From: VXPQ01 sp965223485
GTDB lineage: Bacteria; Bacteroidota; Rhodothermia; Rhodothermales; VXPQ01
Length of the DNA stretch: 64,000 nt
Direction of reading: 5' to 3'
Assembly: GCA_965223485.1 (NCBI GenBank)
Contig: OZ244993.1
Span: 3,181,450-3,245,449, forward strand
This document shows positions 33,112-42,421 of this stretch, piece by piece. The position numbers were made by a program, and so were the translations under genes. The notes beneath the pieces were generated by a model, which saw only the letters and a list, made by a program, of their open reading frames with translations, was not told the DNA's origin and ran no database searches. The first letter of the stretch is position 1. Each line of letters starts with the position of its first letter.

Positions 33112-34830
33112 ATGTCGGAAATTCGATCCGGCGACGCCCAGGGAGTACTTCCCGTGACCGTCGGGTCCTGTAAAAATCGTCCCGGGGGCGCTCTGCCCTT
33201 GCCGCGCTCCAGCGGCGTCCTGCTGCACATCACCTCGCTTCCGGGTCCGTACGGCGTGGGCGATCTGGGGCCGGAGGCCTATTGTTTTGCGGATTTTCTG
33301 GCGGAAACGGGCCAGCGCATCTGGCAGGTGCTTCCGCTCGGCCCGGCGGGCCTTGGGAATTCACCCTATTCCAGCCCGTCCACGTTCGCCATGGACCCGA
33401 TTTTCGTGAGCCCGGAGTTGATGATGGAAGACGGCCTGCTGGATCCGGAAGAGGGACACGCCTTCATTAACCCGGCTCTCGATCGACTGGCTGAAGTCGA
33501 ACAGGGCACGGTGCCTGCCGAGTATCTCGCTTTCTATCCCGGCGACATCACGCCGCACCATGCCTCCTGCGCGGATTTCGACAAAGCCCGGCGCATGAAG
33601 GCTCTACTCCTGAAAGCGGCCTTCGAAAAATTCGATGTCGGAGAAACTCCCTTCGCATTCGGCCCCGCCGCTTTCGACGCCTTCTACAGGGCCAATGCCC
33701 ATTGGCTCGACGACTACGCTCTGTTCATGGCGCTGCGGGAAAGGCACGGCAATGTCGAGTGGACAAAGTGGGCCAGAGAATACGCATTGCGAGACCCGGA
33801 AGCGCTCGAAGAGCTCTGTAACAAACGCACCGCCCGCATCCGACAGCACAAATTCTCGCAGTTCGTGGTGTATGACCAGTGGAACCGCCTCAAACGCTAC
33901 TGCAACGAACGGGGCATCCTGTTATTCGGCGACATTCCCATCTACGCGGCGCACGACAGCGCGGACGTGTGGACGGATCCCGACCTCTTTCACCTCGACG
34001 AAACCGGGCAAAGCGCCTTCTCCGGCGGCGTTCCTCCCGACTATTTCAGCAAAACCGGACAGCACTGGAACAACCCGACGTATCGCTGGGACGCGATGCG
34101 GGAGGACGACTTCGCATGGTGGACCCGCCGGCTTGAGGCGATCCTGAACCAGGTAGATCTGGTGCGGCTGGATCACTTCCGGGGATTCGCCGCTTACTGG
34201 GAGATTCCCCCGGGGGAAGAAACCGCCGTAAACGGACAATGGATGGACGGCCCGGGCGCCCGCTTTTTCGAATGCGTGGAAGAGCGGCTTGGCCCCCTGC
34301 CGCTCGTGGCCGAAGACCTCGGATTCATCACCGACGATGTACGAGACCTCATAGACGCCCTCGGGCACCCCGGCATGGCCGTGCTCCAGTTCGCCTTCTC
34401 CCACGGCCCCGACAACCCGTCCCTGCCGCACAACAACCTGCGGAATCTCGTGCTGTACACGGGCACGCACGACAACGACACGTTCCTCGGCTGGTGGAAA
34501 AAGCTGGCTTCGGATCCGCAAAAAAAGAACGAGTACGACTTCGCCCGTGAGTACCTGGAGCTGGACGACTGCCCCGAACAGGAAGTGCATTGGGCGGCGC
34601 TCCGGGCAACGCTCGCGTCCCCTGCCGAGTATGTGGTCTTCCCGATGCAGGACCTGCTGGGGCTGGGAACGGAGGCGCGCATGAACACGCCGGGCGTGCC
34701 CGAAGGAAACTGGGGATGGCGTTTCACGAAAGACCGGTTGACACAGGATATCCGGGAACGTCTGAAGACCCTCACGATCCTGTGTGGGCGGGCAGAGGGC
34801 GCGGACACACCCGCACCAACTCATTCCTGA
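33112..34830 (+). CDS. malQ: 4-alpha-glucanotransferase (amylomaltase)
   Basis: A 572-residue GH77 disproportionating enzyme. Family markers: SSGVLLHITSLPGPYGVGDL, RIWQVLPLGPAGLGNSPYS, DIPIYAAHDSADVW, catalytic Asp354 (LDHFRGF), acid/base Glu401 (VAEDLG) and the THDNDT stabiliser motif. It transfers alpha-1,4-glucan segments between maltodextrins in the cytoplasm. The N-terminal ~28 residues before ALPLPRSSGV are extra. It starts the rightward alpha-glucan group whose other members (glgX, glgE, glgB) lie 3-10 kb downstream, separated by the haloperoxidase island. Confidence 0.95.
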   Translation: MSEIRSGDAQGVLPVTVGSCKNRPGGALPLPRSSGVLLHITSLPGPYGVGDLGPEAYCFADFLAETGQRIWQVLPLGPAGLGNSPYSSPSTFAMDPIFVSPELMMEDGLLDPEEGHAFINPALDRLAEVEQGTVPAEYLAFYPGDITPHHASCADFDKARRMKALLLKAAFEKFDVGETPFAFGPAAFDAFYRANAHWLDDYALFMALRERHGNVEWTKWAREYALRDPEALEELCNKRTARIRQHKFSQFVVYDQWNRLKRYCNERGILLFGDIPIYAAHDSADVWTDPDLFHLDETGQSAFSGGVPPDYFSKTGQHWNNPTYRWDAMREDDFAWWTRRLEAILNQVDLVRLDHFRGFAAYWEIPPGEETAVNGQWMDGPGARFFECVEERLGPLPLVAEDLGFITDDVRDLIDALGHPGMAVLQFAFSHGPDNPSLPHNNLRNLVLYTGTHDNDTFLGWWKKLASDPQKKNEYDFAREYLELDDCPEQEVHWAALRATLASPAEYVVFPMQDLLGLGTEARMNTPGVPEGNWGWRFTKDRLTQDIRERLKTLTILCGRAEGADTPAPTHS

Positions 34831-34934
34831 TCGATGGCGGCGTCCCTGCCGGCAAGTGGGTCCTCTTACGGGTACAGGCATATCCATGCCGGCATGAAGA
34901 ACCGGTGAAGAGATGCCATTAGGAAGAATATGCA

Positions 34935-36380
34935 ATGCATAAGACCCCGGGGGTTACGAAAATGCGGCCTTCGCAGAATTGGGTCACATTACTTATACCC
35001 CCCGTGAAGTATTCGAGAAGGAGATTTCTGGGTGCAGCTGCATCCGCAGCGGTTCTTCCAATAGCCGGATGTGTCACCTCCTATGGACACCGGTCGGCGT
35101 ACACGAGCCAGATTCTTAAGCCTCAAAACCGGAATACCGTCTTTTACTGGATAGATACAGCCCTGCAGCAAGTACGGGACCAGAGAATTCTTACGCCGCG
35201 CGCGGCATACAATTACGGCTTATCAACGACGGCCGGCTTTCTTGCCGCAAACGGGATTCTCCAGGCCTATGACGAGCCGTTTGGCATTGGCCCCGGTCCG
35301 CGCGGCGCCGATCCGGAAATCGCTTACGGGGTCGCTTTTTCCATTGCAGCGGGGGAAGCGTTTCAGCAACCCTTTCTCTTCGAGCGGATGGCGTTCAAAA
35401 ACCAATTTCCGGGAAGCGAAGCCAAGCAACTCGGGGTCGAGTGGGGCCAGAGGGTTGCCCGCCATGTGCTCAAAATGCGAACCAATGACGGATCCGAACC
35501 GAGCGAGGTTAACTACTATCTCAACCGGTACAAGCGTCGCAAGGATTCGTTGCGCTGGCGCCCTACCGGACCGTTCTATGGCGCCAAACCAGGTCCGGCA
35601 TTCGCCTCTTTCGATAGATGTTTGTTTCCGGGCCATGGCCAGATCAAACCCTGGACGATGACGAGCGGATCGCAATTTCGTCCGCCTGTATTTCATGACT
35701 CTGCGAGTCCGGAATTTGCTAATGAATTCGACACTGTCCGTCGCCTCGGAGAAGCGGATAGTGCAATGCGAACAGCTGACCAGTCAGAAATTGCACTGTT
35801 CTGGGAAGATGGCCCCTGGGGCATTACGCCACCGGGCCATTTCATCTATATCGCCATGCAGCTTTTGCAGGATCGTGATCTCAGCTTCATAGAACTGGCC
35901 CGCGCCTTCGCGCTGATCGGCATGACGCAGTGCGATGCATCTATTTGCGCATGGGACAGCAAGTACCATCATGATATTCTCCGTCCGGAAAGCGCCATTC
36001 GCGTTCGTGCGTCGCAATTCAATAACCCGGATCCGCGCGTGGCCCGGCAGCCCGACTGGCGAAGTTATATTCCCACGCCGGAATTTCCTGCGTACACATC
36101 CGGCCATTCCACGTTCGGCGCGACGGCTGCCGAGATGATCGCCCTGATATATGGCCGCGACGACATTGCGTTTTCGGGCCGATCCCCCGACGAGGTGTTA
36201 TGGCCGCAGTTGAAAGGCGTCACCAGGCATTGGACGAGCCTGAGCCACATGGCGGAAGAAAATGGTATGAGCCGCCTCTACGGAGGAGTTCATTGGGAAG
36301 TCGACCATAACGAGGCCATAAAAGCCGGTCGCGCGATCGCACGGCAAGCCTTTCACGTTACTTTTCCAAAGAAGGTCTGA
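34935..36380 (+). CDS. Vanadium-dependent haloperoxidase-like protein (PAP2 superfamily), Tat lipoprotein
   Basis: 481 residues. A twin-arginine signal (SRRRFLGAAASAAVLPIAGC) ends in a lipobox cysteine (Cys46), so it is probably Tat-exported and lipid-anchored. The C-terminal half has vanadate-site motifs of the haloperoxidase/PAP2 fold: HHDILRPESAIR, PAYTSGHSTFGA (SGH) and SRLYGGVHWEVDH. These enzymes oxidise halides with H2O2 or act as phosphatases; the WDSKYHHDILRPE pattern fits the haloperoxidase side. It is followed at once by an outer-membrane protein gene on the same strand. Confidence 0.85.
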   Translation: MHKTPGVTKMRPSQNWVTLLIPPVKYSRRRFLGAAASAAVLPIAGCVTSYGHRSAYTSQILKPQNRNTVFYWIDTALQQVRDQRILTPRAAYNYGLSTTAGFLAANGILQAYDEPFGIGPGPRGADPEIAYGVAFSIAAGEAFQQPFLFERMAFKNQFPGSEAKQLGVEWGQRVARHVLKMRTNDGSEPSEVNYYLNRYKRRKDSLRWRPTGPFYGAKPGPAFASFDRCLFPGHGQIKPWTMTSGSQFRPPVFHDSASPEFANEFDTVRRLGEADSAMRTADQSEIALFWEDGPWGITPPGHFIYIAMQLLQDRDLSFIELARAFALIGMTQCDASICAWDSKYHHDILRPESAIRVRASQFNNPDPRVARQPDWRSYIPTPEFPAYTSGHSTFGATAAEMIALIYGRDDIAFSGRSPDEVLWPQLKGVTRHWTSLSHMAEENGMSRLYGGVHWEVDHNEAIKAGRAIARQAFHVTFPKKV

Positions 36381-36381
36381 A

Positions 36382-37425
36382 GTGAAAATGATACGATGTG
36401 GATTTGCCCGGTTTTTAATTACTGCCGGGATTGCATGGTTAGCAGGCACTGGAATGCATTATGCCGCAACGGCACAGGGGCTTTCTCTCAATTATGAAAG
36501 ATTGTCGTCATTGGACGAACCCCTTGCAACCGAAATCGGCGATGTGACATTCTTGCTGAACGGCCTTCTAGATACACCGTTAGCCCTTGCCCTGGGCGAT
36601 GGCGAACGACGACGAGACATCGATTTTATTGGTAATTTTCAGGGCAGTGCGCTAACGCAGTTGCCGAATCGTTGGCGGGTCGAACTGACCTATTTCGGCC
36701 AACAAGGCCCCGGTGATATCTATGGCTCCAAACCGGATGGAGGATACACGGACAATGTGGCCTTGTCCATTGGCGGTATGTGGGGCACCGTGGTAGGTGG
36801 AAATGTTTCGGGCATAGTCCGCGAATATACGCGGCGCCTGCGCGGTGCAGGCAATGCCTCACTGGATTTTGACGATGCCCTTGGTCAGGTTGCGGACTGG
36901 GGCGGCGGTTATATCGGCCGATTTGGTCCGTGGATTCTAAGTACTGTGGTGGACGAAGATGCCAATCTGGATCTGGGGGCCACGTACCAGCGCCCGTTCG
37001 GCGCCAGAGATTACCGGTTGGCCGGGCGATATACGAAGAGGGGCTACACGTCTGTTGTTGGAGACCGTTTTGAAAACAGGGTTGTTAGTGTGGTCGGCGA
37101 ATTCATTTACGGCAGTACATTATATGACGCGGGTGTGAGTTATGAGCGCTTTACGTCGCGTAGGCTGGATGCCGGTCGTTGGTATATATCATCAGGAGTT
37201 CACACTAAACTTGGCGTTCTTAGCTTGTCTCTCGAAGGGCACTATGGCCGGATCGCAAGCAAAGATGAGATCGCGGCTGCGCTGGGTCTTCAGTATGATG
37301 TGGCGCGGGGATTATCTGTAAATCTTGGATTTAATTATGCGAAAGCCAGAGCAGATATTGGAAGTCGCAATTTCATTGCGCCGGAAAATAAGGAGGCTAT
37401 CATTTCATTGAGATATAGTATGTAG
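36382..37425 (+). CDS. Predicted outer-membrane barrel protein coupled to the haloperoxidase
   Basis: About 345-347 residues, starting at GTG 36382 or ATG 36388, one base after the haloperoxidase stop. It has a signal peptide (FLITAGIAWLAGTGMHYAATAQG). The mature part is rich in Gly/Tyr/Asp and alternating hydrophobics (GATYQRPFGARDYRLAGRYTK, SVVGEFIYGSTLYDAGVSYE), typical of a 12- to 16-stranded barrel, and ends ISLRYSM. I recognise no specific family. Tight linkage suggests it transports a substrate or product for the haloperoxidase. Confidence 0.6.
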   Translation: MKMIRCGFARFLITAGIAWLAGTGMHYAATAQGLSLNYERLSSLDEPLATEIGDVTFLLNGLLDTPLALALGDGERRRDIDFIGNFQGSALTQLPNRWRVELTYFGQQGPGDIYGSKPDGGYTDNVALSIGGMWGTVVGGNVSGIVREYTRRLRGAGNASLDFDDALGQVADWGGGYIGRFGPWILSTVVDEDANLDLGATYQRPFGARDYRLAGRYTKRGYTSVVGDRFENRVVSVVGEFIYGSTLYDAGVSYERFTSRRLDAGRWYISSGVHTKLGVLSLSLEGHYGRIASKDEIAAALGLQYDVARGLSVNLGFNYAKARADIGSRNFIAPENKEAIISLRYSM

Positions 37426-37444
37426 ATAAACGCCAGAATAATTA

Positions 37445-37909
37445 TCAAATTTTTTCACCTTTAGACAGCTCCAGTGGGCTGCATCCCATTTGTCTATAAC
37501 AGGCGCGATAGAAACTCGAATAAGATATAAATCCAATCGCGTAGGCCAGTTCTGTCAGATTATAGTCGCCATACTTGAGTATCCGCTTCGCCAGCCGGAT
37601 ACGCAGCCACTCGATGTATTTTCGAGGCGTCATCCGTTCACCACAGCCCAGAGTGACTTCGCTGGCAAATCGTTCATAGAAGCGATTTGTTTTAATACCG
37701 CATGCAGTGATTAAGTCACGTACGGACAGGGAAGGCTCTAAAAGATTATTGTGAATATATTCGAGAGATCTTATGACATCCACTTTTTCTGCACGTGGTG
37801 CAACTTCATCTATAAAATGGATATAAGATCCATCTATGATTTTATTTTTCGAAAAATCTTTACGAATAATTAACGGAGGAGGTATTGTTATTTCAATCAT
37901 AATTGACAT
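37445..37909 (-). CDS. AraC-family transcriptional regulator (short)
   Basis: 154 residues with an AraC-type double helix-turn-helix: helix 1 region LSVRDLITACGIKTNRFYERF and the second signature YNLTELAYAIGFISYSSFYRACYRQMG followed by CSPLEL. There is only ~55 residues before the DNA-binding part, too short for a normal sensor domain, so it may respond through a partner or bind constitutively. It converges with the haloperoxidase/porin pair. Both gene and flank (to 38049) are AT-rich relative to the glycogen genes either side, consistent with recent acquisition. Confidence 0.85.
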   Translation of the reverse strand: MSIMIEITIPPPLIIRKDFSKNKIIDGSYIHFIDEVAPRAEKVDVIRSLEYIHNNLLEPSLSVRDLITACGIKTNRFYERFASEVTLGCGERMTPRKYIEWLRIRLAKRILKYGDYNLTELAYAIGFISYSSFYRACYRQMGCSPLELSKGEKI

Positions 37910-38049
37910 ACCTATGATGTTTGTATGACGATTTTCACTTGCGAAATATCGTAGACAGAAATATAATTTTCAATAGGGATTACAGATTTGGATGTAATTT
38001 CTTATTACATATTGTTTATTAAACTTATTATATACTATTCGTTAAGCCA

Positions 38050-40296
38050 TTAAAAACAAAGATTCACCCCTCGCCGACGCGCACGCAACACCGCCGTCGA
38101 GAACGCCTCCACGGTAATCCGCCCGTCCGCAATCCGGTCTCCCTCCCGGAAGTCCCCGTCTCCGCGGGCAGGTGAATTTTCTTCCGGTGCAGGCATATCC
38201 ATGCCGGACACGAACTCCCAGGGACCTTGGGGCGATTCCGCCCCGGTGCAGAGCAGCGTTTCAGGGGCGGGGAGGGCAAAAGTCACGTCGTGCCCCCCGG
38301 CATTGAACAGGATCAGCATGGTATCGTCCTCGCGCTTGCGTCCCTCCGGATCCAGACCGTGCAGGCCGCCTCCGCAAAGCAGTACGCCGAACGCCTGCAA
38401 ACCATGATTCGCCCAGTCGCCGTAATCCATCTCGCGTCCGTCGGGATGCCACCAGAGTACGTCGCGCGCGCCCTCCGCGTCCGTTTCGCCCCGCAAAAAG
38501 AAACGCCGCCGGAAACTCGGGTGCGCCTTGCGAAGCGCTATCGTCTTTTTCGTGAATTCCAGAAAAGCCTGCTTCCGGTCGTCAAGGTCCCAGTCGTACC
38601 AGGCAAGTTCGTTGTCCTGACAGTAGGGATTGTTGTTGCCTTCCTGCGTATTCGAGAGTTCGTCACCGCCGAGCAGCATCGGAACGCCCTGGGAAAGCAA
38701 CAAGGTCGTCACTATGCTCCGCTTGCGCCGCTCGCGCATATTCAGCACGTCGGGGCGGTCGGTGGGGCCCTCCTCGCCGCAGTTGGCGCTGTAATTGGGC
38801 TCGTGCCCGTCGCGGTTATTCTCCCCGTTCGCGTGGTTATGCTTCTGCTCGTAGCTGACGAGGTCCTCCAGCGTGAATCCGTCGTGGGCCGTAACGAAAT
38901 TGATGGACGAAGAAAGGCGGCGCTCCGGCGCCCGGTACATGTCGTTCGATCCTGCGTACCGGGTCGCGAAAACCCCCTGCAAACCTGCATCGCCCCGCCA
39001 GAACCGGCGCACGACGTCCCGGAAAAGCCCGTTCCACTCGGACCAGAGCCACGGGAAGCCGCCGACGCGGTACCCTCCCGGCCCCACATCCCACGCCTCC
39101 GCAATCAGCTTCACACGGCTGAGCACGGGATCCTGTTCGACAAGCGTGAAAAACGTGGAGGCCATGTCCACATCGTAGTGCTGGCGCGCCAGGGTAGTGG
39201 CCAGATCGAACCGGAACCCGTCCACATGCATTTCGCACGCCCAGTACCGCAGGCTGTCCATAACGAGGCGTAGCACCTGCGGGCGCCCGGCGTCGAGGGT
39301 ATTGCCGGTACCCGTATAATCCGCGAGGTAGCGCGGCTGGCCCGGATTGTTCTTGTAATACAAAAGATTATCCAGCCCCCGCAGGGAAAGCGTGGGGCCG
39401 AGTCGGTTGCCTTCTCCCGAATGGTTGTACACGACATCCAGAATGACCTCGAAGCCGGCCGCGTGAAGCGTCCGGACCATCTGCTTGAATTCGTGCACGG
39501 CCCCCGCAAGACCGGCCGCGGCGTATCCCGGCTCCGGGGCGAACCAGGCCAACGTATTGTATCCCCAGTACTGAGCCAACCCCTCCTCGACAAGGCGGCG
39601 GTCATGCACATGAGCATGTACGGGAAGTAACTCGATGGTCGTGACGCCAAGGCTCCGCAGGTGATCCAGCACAGGCTCCGAAGCGAGCCCCGCATACGTA
39701 CCGCGCAGGTGCGGAGGCACATCCGGGTGTCGCTTGCTGATCCCCTTCACGTGCGTTTCGTACAAAATGGTATCTTCCCACGAGATGTCCGGAGAGCGGT
39801 CGTCTCCCCAGTCGAACCGCTCGTCCGCTACGGCTCCGAGCGGGGCATACGGGGCGCTGTCGAGATCGCTGAAAAGAAGGTCTTCCTCATCCGTTCCGAT
39901 AACATAGCCGAAAAGACTATCGTGCCAGGAAAGCGGCCTCCCGATGGCCTTCGCATAGGGATCGAAAAGCACCTTGTTCGGATTGAACCGGTGGCCGTGT
40001 TCGGGGTCGTATGGACCATGTACGCGGTACCCGTAGCATTGACCCGGAGCCAGCCCGGGAACATAGCCATGCCACATGGGCCCCGTGCGTTCGGGGAGAG
40101 CAAGCGTTACCGACGGTGCGTCGGCCTTGCCATCCTCGAACAACACCAGTTCCACATGCTCTGCATGACGGCTGAACACGGAGAAGCGCACACCCTCGCC
40201 GTCCCAGTGCGCGCCGGGGGGATTCGGCTGACCGGGCCATATCCGGGCCTGGTTTTCCGGATGCGATCGTGCGGATTTCGATGTACCTTTCGACAT
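38050..40296 (-). CDS. glgX: Glycogen debranching enzyme
   Basis: About 748 residues from the ATG at 40296; the frame upstream of it lacks family features. It has an N-terminal CBM48-like domain (GVRFSVFSRHAEHVELVLFE) and a GH13 (subfamily 11) barrel: NHSGEGN, the nucleophile region GFRFDLATTLAR, LIAEAWDVGPGGYRVGGFP and FVTAHDGFTLEDLVSY. It removes alpha-1,6 branches of phosphorylase-limited glycogen. It is divergent from glgE with about 110 bases between starts, so a shared control region is likely. Confidence 0.94.
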   Translation of the reverse strand: MSKGTSKSARSHPENQARIWPGQPNPPGAHWDGEGVRFSVFSRHAEHVELVLFEDGKADAPSVTLALPERTGPMWHGYVPGLAPGQCYGYRVHGPYDPEHGHRFNPNKVLFDPYAKAIGRPLSWHDSLFGYVIGTDEEDLLFSDLDSAPYAPLGAVADERFDWGDDRSPDISWEDTILYETHVKGISKRHPDVPPHLRGTYAGLASEPVLDHLRSLGVTTIELLPVHAHVHDRRLVEEGLAQYWGYNTLAWFAPEPGYAAAGLAGAVHEFKQMVRTLHAAGFEVILDVVYNHSGEGNRLGPTLSLRGLDNLLYYKNNPGQPRYLADYTGTGNTLDAGRPQVLRLVMDSLRYWACEMHVDGFRFDLATTLARQHYDVDMASTFFTLVEQDPVLSRVKLIAEAWDVGPGGYRVGGFPWLWSEWNGLFRDVVRRFWRGDAGLQGVFATRYAGSNDMYRAPERRLSSSINFVTAHDGFTLEDLVSYEQKHNHANGENNRDGHEPNYSANCGEEGPTDRPDVLNMRERRKRSIVTTLLLSQGVPMLLGGDELSNTQEGNNNPYCQDNELAWYDWDLDDRKQAFLEFTKKTIALRKAHPSFRRRFFLRGETDAEGARDVLWWHPDGREMDYGDWANHGLQAFGVLLCGGGLHGLDPEGRKREDDTMLILFNAGGHDVTFALPAPETLLCTGAESPQGPWEFVSGMDMPAPEENSPARGDGDFREGDRIADGRITVEAFSTAVLRARRRGVNLCF

Positions 40297-40406
40297 GGTA
40301 TATATAAACGAACGTACGAAGGGCGTTCCGAAACCCCGGAAACCCGCGCCCGTTCCAGCGCACCTGTCGGAACATCGCGCATTCACTTTTTCGACAAACA
40401 TCGTAC

Positions 40407-42362
40407 ATGGATGATCTGAATTTGCCCGAACACTGTTCTTGCCCGGTGCTTACCGGGCTAACGCCGCAAACGGACGGGGGCAGATGGCCTGTGCGCAGGT
40501 TTCCGGGAGACGAAATGACCGTCCAGGCCGACTTGATTACCGGGGGCCACGAGTGCATTGCCGCAGAACTCCTTGTTCGCCACGAACAGGACGAAAAGGA
40601 AACGGTCCACCGCATGGCGCTGCGCTACAACGACGAATATCTCGCCTCGTGGACACTGGACCGGCTGGGAACGTGGTTTTTTCGGGTACGGGCATGGGCG
40701 GATCCCTTTACGACATGGCGAGACCGGTTTGCGCGCCGGGTCGAAAGCGATGACCCGGAGATCGAAAGCGAACTCCTCGTGGGCACAGGGCTTCTCAAGC
40801 GATCGGCGCAGGTTGCCAGGGGCAAGGACCGGAAAGCGCTGCTGCGCTACGCCGAAGCAATGGAAGCGGGCGACGCCGAAGCCGCGCTGGAGGACAAGGC
40901 GGCCGCGCTCGTGCAGGCCAACGATCCGCGTCCGGGCATGATCGAGAGCGACACGTACGCCGTGCTGGTAGACCCCGTGCTGGCCCGCTTCGCCGCATGG
41001 TACGAATTTTTTCCCCGCTCCGCGCCCCAGGGGAAAGACGGCAGGAAAAACAACGCGCCCCACGCCACGCTCGACGATGCAGCGGAGCTGTTGCCGCGCA
41101 TCAAGGACCTCGGGTTCGACATCGTATACCTGCCCCCCGTGCATCCGATCGGGCATACGCACCGGAAAGGCAAGGATAATACGCCGGAAGCCGGCCCGGG
41201 CGAACCGGGCAGCCCCTGGGCTATCGGCTCCGAGGCGGGCGGGCACAAGGCCGTGCATCCCGATCTGGGCGGGCTGGACGCCTTCGACCGGTTCGTGGCG
41301 CAGGCCCGGAAACTGAACCTGCATGTAGCCATCGACATTGCCTTCCAGACTTCCCCGGATCATCCCTGGGTCCGCGAGCACCCCGACTGGTTTCAACAGC
41401 GGCCCGACGGCTCCATCCGGTACGCGGAGAATCCACCCAAGAAATACCAGGATGTCCATCCGCTCGATTTTCTGTCGAAAGACCGGGAAGCCCTGTGGCG
41501 CGAACTGAAAAGCGTGTTCGAGTTCTGGATCGACCGGGGCGTGCTGGTATTCCGCGTGGACAACCCCCATACGAAGCCCTTTGCGTTCTGGACATGGTGC
41601 CTCCGGGAGTTGCGGAAACAACATCCCGAACTGATCTTCCTGTCCGAAGCGTTCGCCCGCCCTAAAATCATGTACGAACTGGCTAAACTGGGTTTCAACA
41701 ATTCGTACACCTACTTCACCTGGCGCAACACGAAGGACGAACTGGTTTCGTATTGCCGCGAACTGTACGACTCGGAGGTAGATGAATTTTTTCGCCCCAA
41801 CTTCTGGCCGAATACGCCGGATATTCTGCACGAATACCTGGTCAAGGGCGGACGCCCCGCACATATCGTCCGGCTGGCGCTTGCCGCCACCCTGTCGTCG
41901 GCGTACGGCGTCTACGGCCCCCCGTTCGAACACGTGGACAACGTGCAGCACCCGGACCGGGAGGAATATGCGAACAATGAAAAATACGAGGTCCGGTCCT
42001 GGAACTGGAACGACCCGGATTCGCTGCAACCGTTCATGCGCCGGCTGAACCGCATCCGGCGGGAGAATCCGGCCTTGCAGCACATGCGGAACCTGCGGTT
42101 TCACGACACGGATAATCCGCAGTTGCTGGCCTACTCGAAAACCTTCGGCGACAACCGGATCGTCGTGGTCGTCAACCTGGACCCGCATCATGAACAGCGG
42201 GGGTGGCTTTCCCTTGCTCCCGGCGATCTCGGCCTGCCGGAAGACCAGCCCTGGAATATGCACGACCTGCTTGGCAGCCAGCGCGCTTCCTGGAAAGGAT
42301 CGACCCACTATATGCGGCTCAACCCGCAGAAAACGCCGGTGCGGATATTCCGCGCTGGATAG
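40407..42362 (+). CDS. glgE: Alpha-1,4-glucan:maltose-1-phosphate maltosyltransferase
   Basis: A 651-residue GH13 subfamily 3 enzyme that extends alpha-1,4-glucan from maltose-1-phosphate. Family markers: an N-terminal domain with GGRWPVRRFPGDEMTVQAD, WYEFFPRSA, LPPVHPIGHTHRKGKDN, nucleophile Asp385 in FRVDNPHTKP, Glu414 in LSEAFARP and NEKYEVRSWNW. The start at 40407 keeps the conserved N-terminal strand. TreS and Pep2, which normally make its substrate, are not in the window. glgB follows 59 bases downstream, completing the polymerise-and-branch pair. Confidence 0.95.
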   Translation: MDDLNLPEHCSCPVLTGLTPQTDGGRWPVRRFPGDEMTVQADLITGGHECIAAELLVRHEQDEKETVHRMALRYNDEYLASWTLDRLGTWFFRVRAWADPFTTWRDRFARRVESDDPEIESELLVGTGLLKRSAQVARGKDRKALLRYAEAMEAGDAEAALEDKAAALVQANDPRPGMIESDTYAVLVDPVLARFAAWYEFFPRSAPQGKDGRKNNAPHATLDDAAELLPRIKDLGFDIVYLPPVHPIGHTHRKGKDNTPEAGPGEPGSPWAIGSEAGGHKAVHPDLGGLDAFDRFVAQARKLNLHVAIDIAFQTSPDHPWVREHPDWFQQRPDGSIRYAENPPKKYQDVHPLDFLSKDREALWRELKSVFEFWIDRGVLVFRVDNPHTKPFAFWTWCLRELRKQHPELIFLSEAFARPKIMYELAKLGFNNSYTYFTWRNTKDELVSYCRELYDSEVDEFFRPNFWPNTPDILHEYLVKGGRPAHIVRLALAATLSSAYGVYGPPFEHVDNVQHPDREEYANNEKYEVRSWNWNDPDSLQPFMRRLNRIRRENPALQHMRNLRFHDTDNPQLLAYSKTFGDNRIVVVVNLDPHHEQRGWLSLAPGDLGLPEDQPWNMHDLLGSQRASWKGSTHYMRLNPQKTPVRIFRAG

Positions 42363-42421
42363 GATGCGCAGGCATGACTCCGAGTCATGTCATTAGGTAC
42401 CCTTGGCAACTTTCAGATATA

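Noticed and set aside
40458..42308. 616-codon minus-strand frame over glgE
   Set aside because: Antisense shadow of a conserved GH13 gene in GC-rich DNA.
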